Positions 25,768 to 35,345 are shown, numbered from the stretch's first letter. The stretch is 64,000 nucleotides of DNA from Granulosicoccus sp965214025 (GCA_965214025.1 CBDCAW010000004.1:186001-250000), one strand, 5' to 3'. Notes: generated from the sequence alone by a model not told the origin. Numbers and translations are program-made.

Positions 25768-26274
25768 GTGGAAAAACTGATCTTGTTGTCCGAGGACGTG
25801 GCGGCTGCCAAACGTTTGATCGCAACGCTGCACGACATCGATGTTTCGAAGGAATACGTCACGGTGGTTGCCAACAAGCACACGCCACTCGACGAGTTGC
25901 CTGATGCCGATCTGCATGGCAGTGACGTAGTGCCGGCCTACAAGCGCGGCATGGCCATCGGTGGAACCGCCGGGTTACTCGCCGGCATGGTTGCTCTCTC
26001 GGTGGCCCCGGCCGGAATCGTGATAGCGGGAGCCGCGGCAGCGGCAGGCGTCCTCGGTGGAGCATCGTTCGGTGCCTTTGCCGCAGCACTGATCGGTGTG
26101 AACGTACCCAACAGCCAGTTGGACGAATACGAAGATGCCGTAAAGCAGGGCAAGGTCATCGTGATCGCCGAAATCGACGAGGAGCGGTTGGATGAAGTGA
26201 AGACCGAGATCAGAGCGAAGCACGACAACGTGGATATCAAGGGAACGATGGACCTGTTGCCGCCCGCGGTGTAA
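25768..26274 (+). CDS. DUF1269-like membrane-associated protein
   Basis: 168 residues from the GTG at 25768 (VEKLILLSEDVAAAKRLIAT). The alpha/beta N-terminus is followed by a glycine-zipper-like hydrophobic centre (GGTAGLLAGMVALSVAPAGI to SFGAFAAALIGVNVP) and a second alpha/beta part ending VDIKGTMDLLPPAV. PNSQLDEYEDAVKQGKVIVI is the family signature. Such proteins are thought to associate with membranes; no function is established. The frame extends upstream to 25666 but the added residues do not look like the family. Confidence 0.72.
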   Translation: MEKLILLSEDVAAAKRLIATLHDIDVSKEYVTVVANKHTPLDELPDADLHGSDVVPAYKRGMAIGGTAGLLAGMVALSVAPAGIVIAGAAAAAGVLGGASFGAFAAALIGVNVPNSQLDEYEDAVKQGKVIVIAEIDEERLDEVKTEIRAKHDNVDIKGTMDLLPPAV

Positions 26275-26421
26275 AAACCTTTCCAGCATACCCGCGATAC
26301 ATCGGCAACCAGAGCCTGCTCCAGTGCGGCTGAGCACTTGAACCAGGCACCCTGGAGGACATTAACCAGGCAACCCCGGGCATTGAGAGTGGCATTTCCG
26401 GGTGAACGCCACCACCTGACC

Positions 26422-26458
26422 GCCCGTTCTCGCAACCTTTGCGGAAGCGGGAACGGGC
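26422..26458. terminator. GC-rich stem-loop between convergent genes
   Basis: GCCCGTTCTCGC pairs with GCGGGAACGGGC (one bulge) around a 13-base loop, between the DUF1269-like gene and the degP stop. Neither strand has a T-run, so efficient intrinsic termination is not certain; it may block RNA decay. Confidence 0.45.
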
Positions 26459-26469
26459 ATGATTCGAGA

Positions 26470-27966
26470 CTACCCCTGAGGCGGTAGCTTCAGGGCCATG
26501 AAGATCGGTGCTTTCTCGCGCTGGACCAGCAGGGGCAGCGGCTCATCCGCCGGCAGGGTCGCGATCATCTCGTCAAGCCCACTCGCCGAAGAAACCGGTT
26601 TCCGGTTCAGCGATACGATGAGATCGCCCGGCCGCACACCCGCCTTGCCGGCAGGCCCGTTCGGATCTACCTCAGAGACCACGACCCCGTTGTCGACGCC
26701 CTTCTTGCTGAGTTCCTTGTCCGGTACGTCCGTGACCAGTGCGCCAAGACGCGATGCTTGCTTCTCCGGTTGCATGCCACCCGCGCTGGCCTGCTCGTCA
26801 GATTCCAGCGCCTCGATGGTGACATCGAAAGTCTGCCGATCGCCTTGGCGCAACACCTCGACAGGTACCGTCTTGCCCGGCGCCACGGCACCGACCAGCG
26901 GCGGCAGCGAGCTCGAGTAGGCCACAGACTTTCCGTTGAAATTCAGCACGATGTCTCCGCTTTCTATGCCGGCCTTACCGGCCGGGCTGCTCTTCGACAC
27001 CTGTGCGACCAACGCGCCCTCGGGCTTGTCGAGGCCGAAGGATTCCGCCAGCGCCTGGTCGACATTCTGGATCGTAACGCCCAGCCAGCCACGCGTGGCA
27101 TACCCGGTTTCCCGTAGCTGATCGGCAATGCCCATGGCCACGTTTATCGGGATTGCAAACGACAGGCCCTGATACCCACCCGAGCGCGAGTAGATCTGGG
27201 AGTTCACTCCGACGACCTCGCCATCGGTATTGAACAATGGCCCACCGCTATTGCCGGGATTCACTGCGACATCAGTCTGGATGAACGGGACGTAGGTGTC
27301 GTCCGGCAGGCTTCTGGACAGCGCCGACACGATGCCCTGCGTGGCGGTGTGCTCGAAACCGAAGGGCGAGCCGATGGCAAGTACCCACTCACCCACCGTC
27401 AGGGTGTCGGAGTCGCCGATATCTACCACCGGCAGGTCTTCGCTATCGATTTTCAGCAGGGCGATGTCGCTGCCCGGGTCGGCACCCACCAGCTCCGCGC
27501 TGAACTCCCGCCGATCGTTCAGACCGACGCGGATATCCACCGCGTCGTTGACCACATGCGCATTGGTCATCACATAGCCATCATCGGACATGATGAAACC
27601 ACTGCCGAATCCGGCACCACGGCGCGGTTCGGGATTCGGATTTTGCGGCATCTGTTCAAAGAAACGCCGGAAATATTCAGGCATGCTCTCGGGGTCGAAA
27701 CCGGGCATACCGCTCTGCGCGGCATCGGCCGATTCGGTTTCCACGGTGATCTTCACAACCGCCGGGCCTTCCCGATCCACCAGCGCGCTGAAGTCGGGCA
27801 AAGAAGCCGCCCATGATGTCGGGATAGAAACAAACGATAGCAATGCTACCCAGATCAAGGGCTTTCGGGCTACCCTGTTGGCGGGCGAGTGAGAAGGCAC
27901 GGCGTCGTCCCTTGTTTCAACGGCGGTTTCTCGTCGTGTTGCTGCCGTGATGCTGCAAGATGGCAT
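26470..27966 (-). CDS. Periplasmic serine endoprotease of the DegP/MucD type
   Basis: 498 residues. Signal peptide at about 33-54 (PLIWVALLSFVSIPTSWAAS) behind a 30-residue charged lead, which suggests the true start may be later; AAAGGAG lies 10 bases before the ATG used. Trypsin-like domain with His137 (TNAHVV), Asp167 (GSDIALLKID) and Ser240 (NPGNSGGPLF). Two PDZ domains, about 290-375 (RGWLGVTIQNVD) and 405-490 (LGALVTDVP). It degrades or refolds damaged envelope proteins. Divergent from the two-component genes, which may control envelope stress. Confidence 0.93.
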   Translation of the reverse strand: MPSCSITAATRRETAVETRDDAVPSHSPANRVARKPLIWVALLSFVSIPTSWAASLPDFSALVDREGPAVVKITVETESADAAQSGMPGFDPESMPEYFRRFFEQMPQNPNPEPRRGAGFGSGFIMSDDGYVMTNAHVVNDAVDIRVGLNDRREFSAELVGADPGSDIALLKIDSEDLPVVDIGDSDTLTVGEWVLAIGSPFGFEHTATQGIVSALSRSLPDDTYVPFIQTDVAVNPGNSGGPLFNTDGEVVGVNSQIYSRSGGYQGLSFAIPINVAMGIADQLRETGYATRGWLGVTIQNVDQALAESFGLDKPEGALVAQVSKSSPAGKAGIESGDIVLNFNGKSVAYSSSLPPLVGAVAPGKTVPVEVLRQGDRQTFDVTIEALESDEQASAGGMQPEKQASRLGALVTDVPDKELSKKGVDNGVVVSEVDPNGPAGKAGVRPGDLIVSLNRKPVSSASGLDEMIATLPADEPLPLLVQREKAPIFMALKLPPQG

Positions 27967-28342
27967 TGGGCGGTACTCCTTTATAGTGTGTTGTGCTGCG
28001 CGGGCGTGGCCCTTCGCATCTCAATGAAATTACGAACCGGCGCTGCCATTCGACCAGAAACGACTGGCCGGAAAGGCTGGTTGGAACGGCAGGTTACAAC
28101 GGCCGGGCGACCGGAACCGATCGCGTGGTCCGACCTGACCGAACTGCTTGTGCAGTACTGATCACGCATCGTGTCAAAACCTGTGTCGAAATCAGTTCTG
28201 ACGAAGGTCGCCTTGTTAAAGTAGTAGACCGCATTTTTCAAGCCGAGTTCTGATCCGGTGGAAAAAGAAAGTCGGTCTGTTTCACCGTACGCTCCCGCTG
28301 TTGTTGAAGCGTGTGAGCATCGCTCGATTAAGTGGGGACATC
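27967..28342. other. Divergent intergenic region, degP / response regulator
   Basis: 376 bases with no gene that I can support. It holds the ribosome site of degP (AAAGGAG on the minus strand near 27980) and the leader of the response regulator. I could not pick a confident promoter for either direction. Confidence 0.5.
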
Positions 28343-29038
28343 ATGCGAATTTTACTAGTCGAAGACGACATCGAAGCAGCGGGTTATCTCGTCAAGGGCT
28401 TGTCGGAAGGCGGGCATTCGGTAGAGCACGCGGCGGATGGCGAGCTGGGCCTGCAGCTTGCGATCACCAATGCCTACGATGCGATGATCATCGATCGCAT
28501 GCTGCCCAGGCGCGATGGCCTCTCGATCATCGAGGAACTGAGGCGCTCGGGCAACATGGCACCGGTGCTGATCCTCAGTGCGCTCGATGACGTCGATGAG
28601 CGCGTTACCGGGCTGAAGGCTGGCGGTGACGATTACCTCACTAAACCTTACTCGGTCAGTGAGCTCAGCGCCCGTCTTCAGGCGCTGACCCGCCGTGCTC
28701 AGTCCGGCGCACAGGGTACGGTGTTGCATGTAGGAGACCTGACCCTCGATCTGATCAAGCACAAAGTCACACGCTCGGGCCGCAACATCAACCTCCAGCC
28801 GCGGGAATTTCGCCTGCTGGAGTATCTGATGCAGCATACCGGCCAGGTCGTCACTCGCAGCATGCTGCTCGAGAACGTATGGGATTACCACTTCGACCCG
28901 CAGACCAACGTGATCGATGTGCAGATCAGCCGCCTGCGCAGCAAGATCGACAAGGACTTCGACTCCTCCCTGCTACACACGGTGCGCGGCGCGGGGTACA
29001 AGCTGCAGGAAGTGGCTGGCACCATCGAGGTAAGCTGA
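28343..29038 (+). CDS. OmpR-family response regulator
   Basis: 231 residues from the ATG at 28343 (MRILLVEDDIEAAGYLVKGL). Receiver domain with acidic pair Asp8/Asp9, phospho-acceptor Asp51 (MIIDRMLP) and Lys101 (YLTKPY). Winged-helix DNA-binding domain with NLQPREFRLLEYLMQHTGQV, VWDYHFDPQTNVIDVQISRL and HTVRGAGYKL. The VWDYHFDPQTNV-ID signature is close to regulators of the QseB/CzcR/CopR type. The partner kinase follows 109 bases later. Confidence 0.95.
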   Translation: MRILLVEDDIEAAGYLVKGLSEGGHSVEHAADGELGLQLAITNAYDAMIIDRMLPRRDGLSIIEELRRSGNMAPVLILSALDDVDERVTGLKAGGDDYLTKPYSVSELSARLQALTRRAQSGAQGTVLHVGDLTLDLIKHKVTRSGRNINLQPREFRLLEYLMQHTGQVVTRSMLLENVWDYHFDPQTNVIDVQISRLRSKIDKDFDSSLLHTVRGAGYKLQEVAGTIEVS

Positions 29039-29147
29039 ACGCCGGCAATACCTGGCCTGCCGACATTCATGACTGGAACCCGGCAATAGCCGGGTGCGGG
29101 CTGGCGTGTTCGCACCCGAGCTGGCTGGCCGCGATACACTGTGCGTC

Positions 29148-30722
29148 ATGAGTGCCGTCCTAGATACCAGCGAAACCAGTGAAACCAGCGAGCCAGTACC
29201 GGCCGTCAAGACCACCCCGCTTCGGCGGGCCAGGCATCGGCTTCTCAAGCGCCAGCTTGGCCGCGCCCGGCTATTTCGCACCTCTGCATTTCGCAATGCA
29301 CTCATCTATGCGACACTATTCAGTGCGCTCACGGCAGCTACTCTAAGTTTTATCTACTGGTCTACAAAAAGCCAGATCAAGTCGCAAGTGGACGCACGGT
29401 TGCGTCTCGAGGGCGACTACCTACTCAATCTGTACACCACCGGCGATGTTGCCGGACTCACCGATGCCATCACCCGGCGCAATCAGGGTCAGATCGACAG
29501 CTACAGCCGTTTCTACAGCCTCCTCGTCGATAAGGAATCAGCTACGCCGGCGAGCCAGGATGACGAGGACTTGCCCCTGCGGTTGAGGGGTGAACACAAG
29601 CACTACACGCGCGCGCTGGGCTCGATCGTCGACCTGCCCCCCGGCAGCAGCAAGGCCTTCAATCCGGTGCGTGTGTGGGAAGCCCGTTTGCCCAGCGGGC
29701 AGACGCTCACCATCGGGCACGAGATAACCGACGAGACGGCACTGCTCGACCACACGTTCGCACTGGTCCTGGTCGCCACGATCATGACCCTGCTGTTCTC
29801 TCTGGTAGGGGGCGTGTGGATCGGGCTCAGCGTACTGCGCCGTATCGACTCGGTCAGCCGTACCGCCAGTGAAATCATGAGTGGCGACCTGACGCAGCGC
29901 CTGCGCGTCACGGATCGGAACGACGAGTTCGACGAGATCGCCACCAAGCTCAACCAGATGCTGAACCGCATCGAAGACCTGATGAACAGCATGCAGCAGG
30001 TCACCAACAACGTGGCCCACGACCTGCGCAGCCCGCTGACTCGTCTGCGCAATCGGCTCGAGGTAACACTGCTCGAAGAACGAGACCCCGAAAACTATCG
30101 CATGGTGATGGATGAAGCCATCGGCGACGCCGACAGCATGATTCATACGTTCAATGCCATGCTCAGCATCGCCAGGCTCGAAGCCGGGCTGGACAGTACC
30201 GAGTGGAGGGAAACGCGCATCGGCGACCTGGTCGATGAGCTGGCCGAGTTGTATCAGGCTGTGGCGGAGGAGGAAGGCACCATGTTCTACACCCGCGTGT
30301 CGGCACGCCCGATGTATTACTGCAACCCGTTGCTGATCGGCCAGGCGCTCACCAATCTGCTGGACAATGCAATCAAGTACACCCCGAAACCGGGTTTGGT
30401 CTCATTGAGCGTGGAAGGCAACGACGACCAGTTCTGCATCATCATCGCCGATAACGGCCCTGGAATTCCGGCGGAGCAGCGCGAACGTGTATTCGAACGT
30501 TTCGTACGCCTGGAAACCGAGCGGCATACGCCGGGTAACGGACTGGGGTTGAGCATGGTGAAGGCGGTCGTACGCATACACGATGCAAGCCTGGAACTCA
30601 GCGACAATTCCCCCGGGCTGCGTGTGATACTGCGATTTCACCGGCAGCCGCTTTCCGCGAGGAAGAAGACGCGCTCCGCCAAGCGGTTGGCCGCACCGGG
30701 CGGATCGCCGACCGCACGATGA
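29148..30722 (+). CDS. Sensor histidine kinase
   Basis: 524 residues from the ATG at 29148. The N-terminus holds a short repeat (SETSETSE). TM1 at about 50-72, a periplasmic region of about 125 residues, TM2 at about 203-228, HAMP linker, then the dimerisation domain with phospho-acceptor His291 (NNVAHDLRSPLTRL) and the ATPase domain (NLLDNAIKYTP, DNGPGIP, GNGLGLSMVKAVV). It phosphorylates the upstream regulator. The long H-box DLRSPLTRLRNRLE is typical of this OmpR-type pair. Ligand unknown. Confidence 0.94.
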   Translation: MSAVLDTSETSETSEPVPAVKTTPLRRARHRLLKRQLGRARLFRTSAFRNALIYATLFSALTAATLSFIYWSTKSQIKSQVDARLRLEGDYLLNLYTTGDVAGLTDAITRRNQGQIDSYSRFYSLLVDKESATPASQDDEDLPLRLRGEHKHYTRALGSIVDLPPGSSKAFNPVRVWEARLPSGQTLTIGHEITDETALLDHTFALVLVATIMTLLFSLVGGVWIGLSVLRRIDSVSRTASEIMSGDLTQRLRVTDRNDEFDEIATKLNQMLNRIEDLMNSMQQVTNNVAHDLRSPLTRLRNRLEVTLLEERDPENYRMVMDEAIGDADSMIHTFNAMLSIARLEAGLDSTEWRETRIGDLVDELAELYQAVAEEEGTMFYTRVSARPMYYCNPLLIGQALTNLLDNAIKYTPKPGLVSLSVEGNDDQFCIIIADNGPGIPAEQRERVFERFVRLETERHTPGNGLGLSMVKAVVRIHDASLELSDNSPGLRVILRFHRQPLSARKKTRSAKRLAAPGGSPTAR

Positions 30723-30734
30723 CTCGATGCGGGC

Positions 30735-31232
30735 TCAGTCGAAGATCAGCTCGCTACCGCGCAGCACCTTCCACGCCCACAGGGTTCGCGAACCATCGAC
30801 GTGCGGAGCCATCGATACGGTCAGGCGGTCGCCCTTCATCAGTACCTCCAGCGCCCGTGCCTGTTCTGCGGTTACCCGCGGACCGCGGCGGCGCTCCTCG
30901 GAGATGAACCAGAGGTAGTGCCTTCCATCACCGCCGGAAGTCACCGAAGAGAGCCCCTCGAACGCACCGTCAACCTCTACGCTCTGGGCCAGCAGTGCCT
31001 CGCCACCGGTTTCCGCGCCTTCCTGTCTGTAGAACAGATACAGACCCGCCAGCAACATGATCACCGGCAGTGCCGTGATCACCGAGTGCACCGGATTCTT
31101 GCGAACTGGCACGTAGGGTTCGGGTGGCGGTGGCCACTGATAAGGTCGCTTCACGGACGTGGTTCCGCTTTTCGACTCGCCCTTCGCAGGTTCTTTGGAG
31201 GTGCCCGTCGGCACGATCGGCTTTCGACTCAT
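30735..31232 (-). CDS. Single-pass membrane protein of unknown function
   Basis: 165 residues. A Pro/Lys-rich cytoplasmic N-terminus (YQWPPPPEPYVPV), one membrane helix at about 50-67 (HSVITALPVIMLLAGLYLFY) and a soluble domain of about 95 residues containing HYLWFISEERRRGPRVTAEQ and TLWAWKVLRGSELIF. I do not recognise the family. Its ATG overlaps the yicC stop (ATGA), so it is cotranslated with yicC. It converges with the kinase gene 12 bases away. Confidence 0.7.
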   Translation of the reverse strand: MSRKPIVPTGTSKEPAKGESKSGTTSVKRPYQWPPPPEPYVPVRKNPVHSVITALPVIMLLAGLYLFYRQEGAETGGEALLAQSVEVDGAFEGLSSVTSGGDGRHYLWFISEERRRGPRVTAEQARALEVLMKGDRLTVSMAPHVDGSRTLWAWKVLRGSELIFD

Positions 31233-32110
31233 TCGACGTTCTGAACCTGCTCACGCATCTGCTCGATCAGTACCTTCAGCTCGACAGCTGCCGCGGTGGT
31301 TTCGGCATCGGCAGCCTTCGAAGCGAGTGTGTTGGCCTCCCGATTGAACTCCTGCATCAGGAAATCAAGCCGCCTGCCAACCGGTTCAACGCGCTCCAGC
31401 GCGTGGCAAAGTTCGCCGACATGGGCTTCCAGCCGAGACAGTTCCTCGTCTACATCCATACGCTGGGCCGCGTGCACAAGTTCCTGCTCGAGCCGGGCTG
31501 TGTCGTGCGGCATGGCAAGGTCCGCAAGCCGTGCCAACTGTTTCTCCCGCAGCGCCAGCAACACAGCCGGCAAGCGGCTACGCACCTGTCGTACCAGCGT
31601 GAGCACCTCGCCAGCGCGCGCCGCGAGCAGTTCGGCCAGACCGGCACCCTCGCGCTCGCGCTGGGCGACGAGGTCCGCCAGTGCGGTGTCCAGCGCACCC
31701 AGCGCCACGGCCGTACTCTGCGATGGCAGGCTCTGCTCACCGGCCCTATCCACTACACCGGGCCAGGCGAGCACCTGCATGGCGTCGACTGCGGCGTCAG
31801 GCACCTGCAGACGAACGCTGGCGATCGCCTCGCTCAGTGCCAGCAGCGTAGGGGCGTGCAACCGCACGCCGACATCGTCGTCGCCGGTGCCGTGCCAGTG
31901 CAGGCGCGCTTCGAGCTTGCCGCGCTGCAGCCGGGCACCGATGCGCTGACGTGCATCAGCTTCAAGCGAATGCCACCGCTCCGGCAGCCGTAGCGTGATA
32001 TCCAGGTACCGATGATTCACCGAGCGTAGCTCCCAGACAAGCGTGCCCCGTGGCTGCCCGTCGTCGTGCACCATCGCGCTCTGTGTTCCGAAAGCCGTCA
32101 TGCCCTGCAT
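31229..32110 (-). CDS. yicC: Endoribonuclease YicC family protein
   Basis: 293 residues from the ATG at 32110 (MQGMTAFGTQ). The N-terminal YicC domain has LVWELRSVNHRYLDITLRLP and the C-terminal DUF1732 has RLDFLMQEFNREANTLASKA followed by AVELKVLIEQMREQVQNVE. YicC proteins cleave RNA and in E. coli influence RyhB decay. As in most gammaproteobacteria it lies beside and divergent from rph. A longer open frame reaches 32248 but only the later part matches. Confidence 0.95.
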   Translation of the reverse strand: MQGMTAFGTQSAMVHDDGQPRGTLVWELRSVNHRYLDITLRLPERWHSLEADARQRIGARLQRGKLEARLHWHGTGDDDVGVRLHAPTLLALSEAIASVRLQVPDAAVDAMQVLAWPGVVDRAGEQSLPSQSTAVALGALDTALADLVAQREREGAGLAELLAARAGEVLTLVRQVRSRLPAVLLALREKQLARLADLAMPHDTARLEQELVHAAQRMDVDEELSRLEAHVGELCHALERVEPVGRRLDFLMQEFNREANTLASKAADAETTAAAVELKVLIEQMREQVQNVE

Positions 32111-32279
32111 GCTTGAATCACCTTTGCTGAACAGACCGGCAAGAATCAGCGTTTGACCCTTGCTCTGTGCGTCATGATAGTTGACAGGCCCATGGCAGAG
32201 AAACGAAGCCGTACAGGTATACTCTGCGCCCCATCGATCTCGTCCCACCCAAGACAGACCCTAAAAGGAATAGCGACCC

Positions 32280-32999
32280 ATGCGACCCAGCGGCAGAGCC
32301 TGCGACGAACTTCGGTCCGTGTCCCTGACGCGGAACTACACCCGTCATGCGGCCGGTTCTGTCCTGATCGAGATGGGGGACACGAAAGTGATCTGCACCG
32401 CCAGTGTGGACAATCGGGCGCCGCCCTGGCTGAAGAATACCGGCAAGGGCTGGGTAACCGCTGAATACGGCATGTTGCCCGGTGCTACCAATACCCGCAT
32501 GCGGCGCGAAGCGGCGGCTGGCAAGCAGTCCGGACGCACGCAGGAAATACAACGACTGATCGGCCGCTCATTGCGTGCCGCGGTGAACCTCGAAGCCCTC
32601 GGCGAACGCACCATCACGCTCGATTGCGACGTGATCCAGGCAGACGGTGGTACGCGCACCGCGTCGATCACCGGCGCCTATGTGGCCCTGTGCGATGCGG
32701 TGGACAGCCTGTTGAGGGAGAAGCGTATCAAGCGCAACCCGATGCACGGTGCCGTAGCCGCCATCTCGGTCGGCATCGTCGCAGGTGAGGCGGTGCTCGA
32801 TCTCGACTACGCCGAGGACTCCACTGCCGAGACCGACATGAACGTGGTCATGAACGATGCCGGCGGCTTCATCGAGATTCAGGGCACGGCGGAAGGGCAT
32901 GCGTTTCGCGCCGATGAGCTCGAAGCGATGCTCTCACTGGCGCGCTCGGGCATCACCCGGCTCGTCGAGCATCAGCGCGGGGTCGGCCAGGGCCTGTGA
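32280..32999 (+). CDS. rph: Ribonuclease PH
   Basis: 239 residues, full length. MRPSGRACDELRSVSLTRNY at the start, GDTKVICTASVDN, AEYGMLPGATNTRMRREAAA, SGRTQEIQRLIGRSLRAAVN and TLDCDVIQADGGTRTASITG are all canonical. It is a phosphate-dependent 3'-5' exonuclease that trims tRNA 3' ends. The stop overlaps the rdgB start (TGATG). Confidence 0.98.
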   Translation: MRPSGRACDELRSVSLTRNYTRHAAGSVLIEMGDTKVICTASVDNRAPPWLKNTGKGWVTAEYGMLPGATNTRMRREAAAGKQSGRTQEIQRLIGRSLRAAVNLEALGERTITLDCDVIQADGGTRTASITGAYVALCDAVDSLLREKRIKRNPMHGAVAAISVGIVAGEAVLDLDYAEDSTAETDMNVVMNDAGGFIEIQGTAEGHAFRADELEAMLSLARSGITRLVEHQRGVGQGL

Positions 33000-33607
33000 T
33001 GCATGACATAGTGTTTGCCAGCGGCAACGCAGGCAAGATTCGCGAACTGCAGGACCTGCTCACGCCGCTGGGCATGCAGGTTCGGGCGCAGGGTGAGTTC
33101 GCCATCGACGAGGTCGACGAAACCGGGCTCACGTTCGTGGAAAACGCCCTGCTGAAGGCACGCCATGCAGCGATCGCCACCGGCCTGTCCGTCATCGCGG
33201 ACGACTCGGGGCTGGAGGTGAACCATCTGCAAGGTGCTCCGGGCTTGTATTCCTCTCGGTTCGCCGAACACCATGGCGAAGGCAGCGGTGATACAGATAA
33301 CATCGCCTGCCTTCTCAAACGCCTGGAGGGTGTACCGACCGCGCAGCGCACCGCGCAGTTCCGCACCGTGATCGTACTGTTGCGCCACCCCGCCGACCCG
33401 GCGCCACTGATCGCGCAGGGTACATGGGAGGGGCGGATCCTCGAGAGCGCCTCGGGTGATGGCGGTTTCGGCTACGACCCGGTATTCGCCAGCCACGACA
33501 CGGGGTGTGCCGCGGCCAGCCTCGACAGAGCGACCAAGAATCGCCTGAGCCATCGGGGCAAGGCAGTGGCCGCGCTGGTCGGCATGCTCAGGGACCGGTC
33601 GACCTGA
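32999..33607 (+). CDS. rdgB: dITP/XTP pyrophosphatase RdgB
   Basis: 202 residues from the ATG at 32999, which overlaps the rph stop by one base; a GTG directly before it is also possible. Ham1-family signature: MHDIVFASGNAGKIRELQDL, GLTFVENALLKARHAA, VIADDSGLEVNHLQGAPGLY, GDGGFGYDPVF and KNRLSHRGKA. It removes deaminated purine triphosphates from the nucleotide pool. Part of an rph-rdgB-hemW run. Confidence 0.96.
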   Translation: MHDIVFASGNAGKIRELQDLLTPLGMQVRAQGEFAIDEVDETGLTFVENALLKARHAAIATGLSVIADDSGLEVNHLQGAPGLYSSRFAEHHGEGSGDTDNIACLLKRLEGVPTAQRTAQFRTVIVLLRHPADPAPLIAQGTWEGRILESASGDGGFGYDPVFASHDTGCAAASLDRATKNRLSHRGKAVAALVGMLRDRST

Positions 33608-33647
33608 TGCGCAGATCACTCACATCGTCTGCGGTGAGTGCTGCCCG

Positions 33648-34925
33648 ATGAGCTCGGGAGACGACACCGGGCAGGGTGCCGCAGTGTCAGGGCACTGGCA
33701 GCCCGGTACCGACGGCGAAGAGCAGCGCGACTTCCACGAGCTACCACCACTGGGCCTGTACATTCACCTTCCCTGGTGTGTGCGCAAGTGCCCTTATTGC
33801 GATTTCAACTCGCACGAGGCGCGTGGCGACGTTCCCGAAACCGCCTACGTGAACGCCCTGCTCGCCGACCTGGAGCAGGAGTTGCCCGAGGTCTGGGGCC
33901 GCACGGTATCGAGCGTGTTCATCGGCGGAGGCACCCCGAGCCTGTTCAGCGCAACCGCGCTGGAACGACTGTTCAGCGGCCTGCGCGCACTGATTCCGTT
34001 TCCGCCGACGATCGAAGTGACGCTGGAAGCCAATCCGGGAACCTTCGAGCAGGCGCGATTCAGCGACTTTCGCGCCATTGGCATCAATCGCCTGTCGATA
34101 GGCGTGCAGAGTTTCGACGATCAAAGCCTCTCGGCCCTGGGGCGTATCCATTCGGGCATGGAGGCCCGGCGAGCCATCGACATCGCGCACCGCGCCGGTT
34201 TCGAGAATCTGAACCTGGACCTGATGTTCGGCCTGCCCGGTCAGACGCTGGCGGCTGCCAGCCGGGATCTGGCCACCGCGATCGCATTGCAGCCAACCCA
34301 TCTTTCGCGCTACGAGCTGACACTCGAACCGAACACGCTGTTCGCGAAATACCCACCACAGCGCCCGGACGATGACGAGCTCTGGCAGATGCAGGTCGAC
34401 GGCGAGCGGCAACTGCAAGCGGCCGGTTTCGAGCGCTACGAGATTTCCGCCTTCGCGCGGACCAAACGCGAGTGTGAGCACAATCGCAACTACTGGGAGT
34501 TCGGTGACTACCTCGGTATCGGCGCCGGTGCGCATGGCAAGATCAGCATGGCCGACAGTGGCACGATCAAGCGACGCTGGAAGGTAAGGCACCCGAACGC
34601 CTACCTGGAGAAGGCGTCGGGCCCCGAGCGTATCGGTGGCGAGTCGGTCATCAGCGTTGTCGATACCGGTGTCGAATTCATGATGAATGCACTGCGGCTG
34701 GTCGACGGCTTCGATATTCCGCTGTTTCGCGCCCACACCGGGGTCGCCCTGGACCGATGGCAGCCGGCGATCGCCGATGCGAGCGCACGGGGTCTGCTGG
34801 AGCAGCAGGGCCTGCGGCTGCGCCCCACCGGGCACGGTCTGCAATTTCTCAATGACCTGCTGGCTTGCTTCATGAACGAGCCGGCTGCCCCGAGGTACCC
34901 GGTGATCAGATTGCTCAAGGAATGA
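33648..34925 (+). CDS. hemW: HemW, radical SAM heme chaperone
   Basis: 425 residues, longer than usual because of about 32 extra N-terminal residues. The radical SAM cysteines are CVRKCPYC in LYIHLPWCVRKCPYCDFNSH. VFIGGGTPSLFS, LSIGVQSFDDQSLSALGRIH and LDLMFGLPGQT follow. The HemW-specific HNRNYWEFGDYLGIGAGAHG is present. It carries heme to target proteins and lacks coproporphyrinogen dehydrogenase activity, despite older names. Third gene of the rph cluster. Confidence 0.94.
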   Translation: MSSGDDTGQGAAVSGHWQPGTDGEEQRDFHELPPLGLYIHLPWCVRKCPYCDFNSHEARGDVPETAYVNALLADLEQELPEVWGRTVSSVFIGGGTPSLFSATALERLFSGLRALIPFPPTIEVTLEANPGTFEQARFSDFRAIGINRLSIGVQSFDDQSLSALGRIHSGMEARRAIDIAHRAGFENLNLDLMFGLPGQTLAAASRDLATAIALQPTHLSRYELTLEPNTLFAKYPPQRPDDDELWQMQVDGERQLQAAGFERYEISAFARTKRECEHNRNYWEFGDYLGIGAGAHGKISMADSGTIKRRWKVRHPNAYLEKASGPERIGGESVISVVDTGVEFMMNALRLVDGFDIPLFRAHTGVALDRWQPAIADASARGLLEQQGLRLRPTGHGLQFLNDLLACFMNEPAAPRYPVIRLLKE

Positions 34926-35028
34926 ACAGAGCGGCATGCTTCACGACAGATCGCTCGCCGAAGCGACTCACGATGCGGGGCCGTCAGCATTGATCCGAAT
35001 GGCGACATGGGCCAGAGCTCACCGGGGC

Positions 35029-35057
35029 TTGCTTTTCATGCGTTGCGGCACTAGTAT
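35029..35057 (+). promoter_or_regulatory. Predicted rpmE promoter
   Basis: TTGCTT (35029-35034), exactly 17 bases, TAGTAT (35052-35057). Start of transcription would be near 35064, giving a 5' leader of about 27 bases. Confidence 0.5.
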
Positions 35058-35090
35058 CCCGTTCCATTTCTGAACCGTCGTGGAATTGTC

Positions 35091-35294
35091 ATGAAACCGG
35101 AAATTCATCCAAAGTACGACCAGATCAACGTCACCTGCAGCTGTGGCAACACCTTCACCACGGGTTCCACCGCTCGGCGCGATCTGAACATCGAAGTCTG
35201 TTCCAACTGTCACCCGTTCTACACAGGCAAGCAGAAGGTCATGGACACAGCCGGCCAGGTCGATAAGTTCCGACGTCGTTACGGCGCCAAGTAA
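35091..35294 (+). CDS. rpmE: 50S ribosomal protein L31
   Basis: 67 residues. The zinc-containing form: Cys16, Cys18, Cys37 and Cys40 (VTCSCGNTF and VCSNCHPFYTGKQK). The end FRRRYGAK is typical. Monocistronic, with its own promoter and a downstream stem-loop. Confidence 0.98.
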   Translation: MKPEIHPKYDQINVTCSCGNTFTTGSTARRDLNIEVCSNCHPFYTGKQKVMDTAGQVDKFRRRYGAK

Positions 35295-35311
35295 GTTGCC
35301 CTGCCGCAAGC

Positions 35312-35345
35312 AGCAGGTCTCTTCATCGTCACCGAAGAGCCTGCT
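35312..35345 (+). terminator. Stem-loop downstream of rpmE
   Basis: AGCAGG-T-CTCTTC pairs with GAAGAGCCTGCT over 12 positions with one bulged T and a 9-base loop. The tail (CACGTACGG) is not T-rich, so it may stabilise the message instead of ending it. Confidence 0.5.

Noticed and set aside
32181..32223. TTGACA (32181) and TATACT (32218) as an rph promoter
   Set aside because: The spacing is 31 bases, far from 16-18. The boxes cannot work as one promoter.
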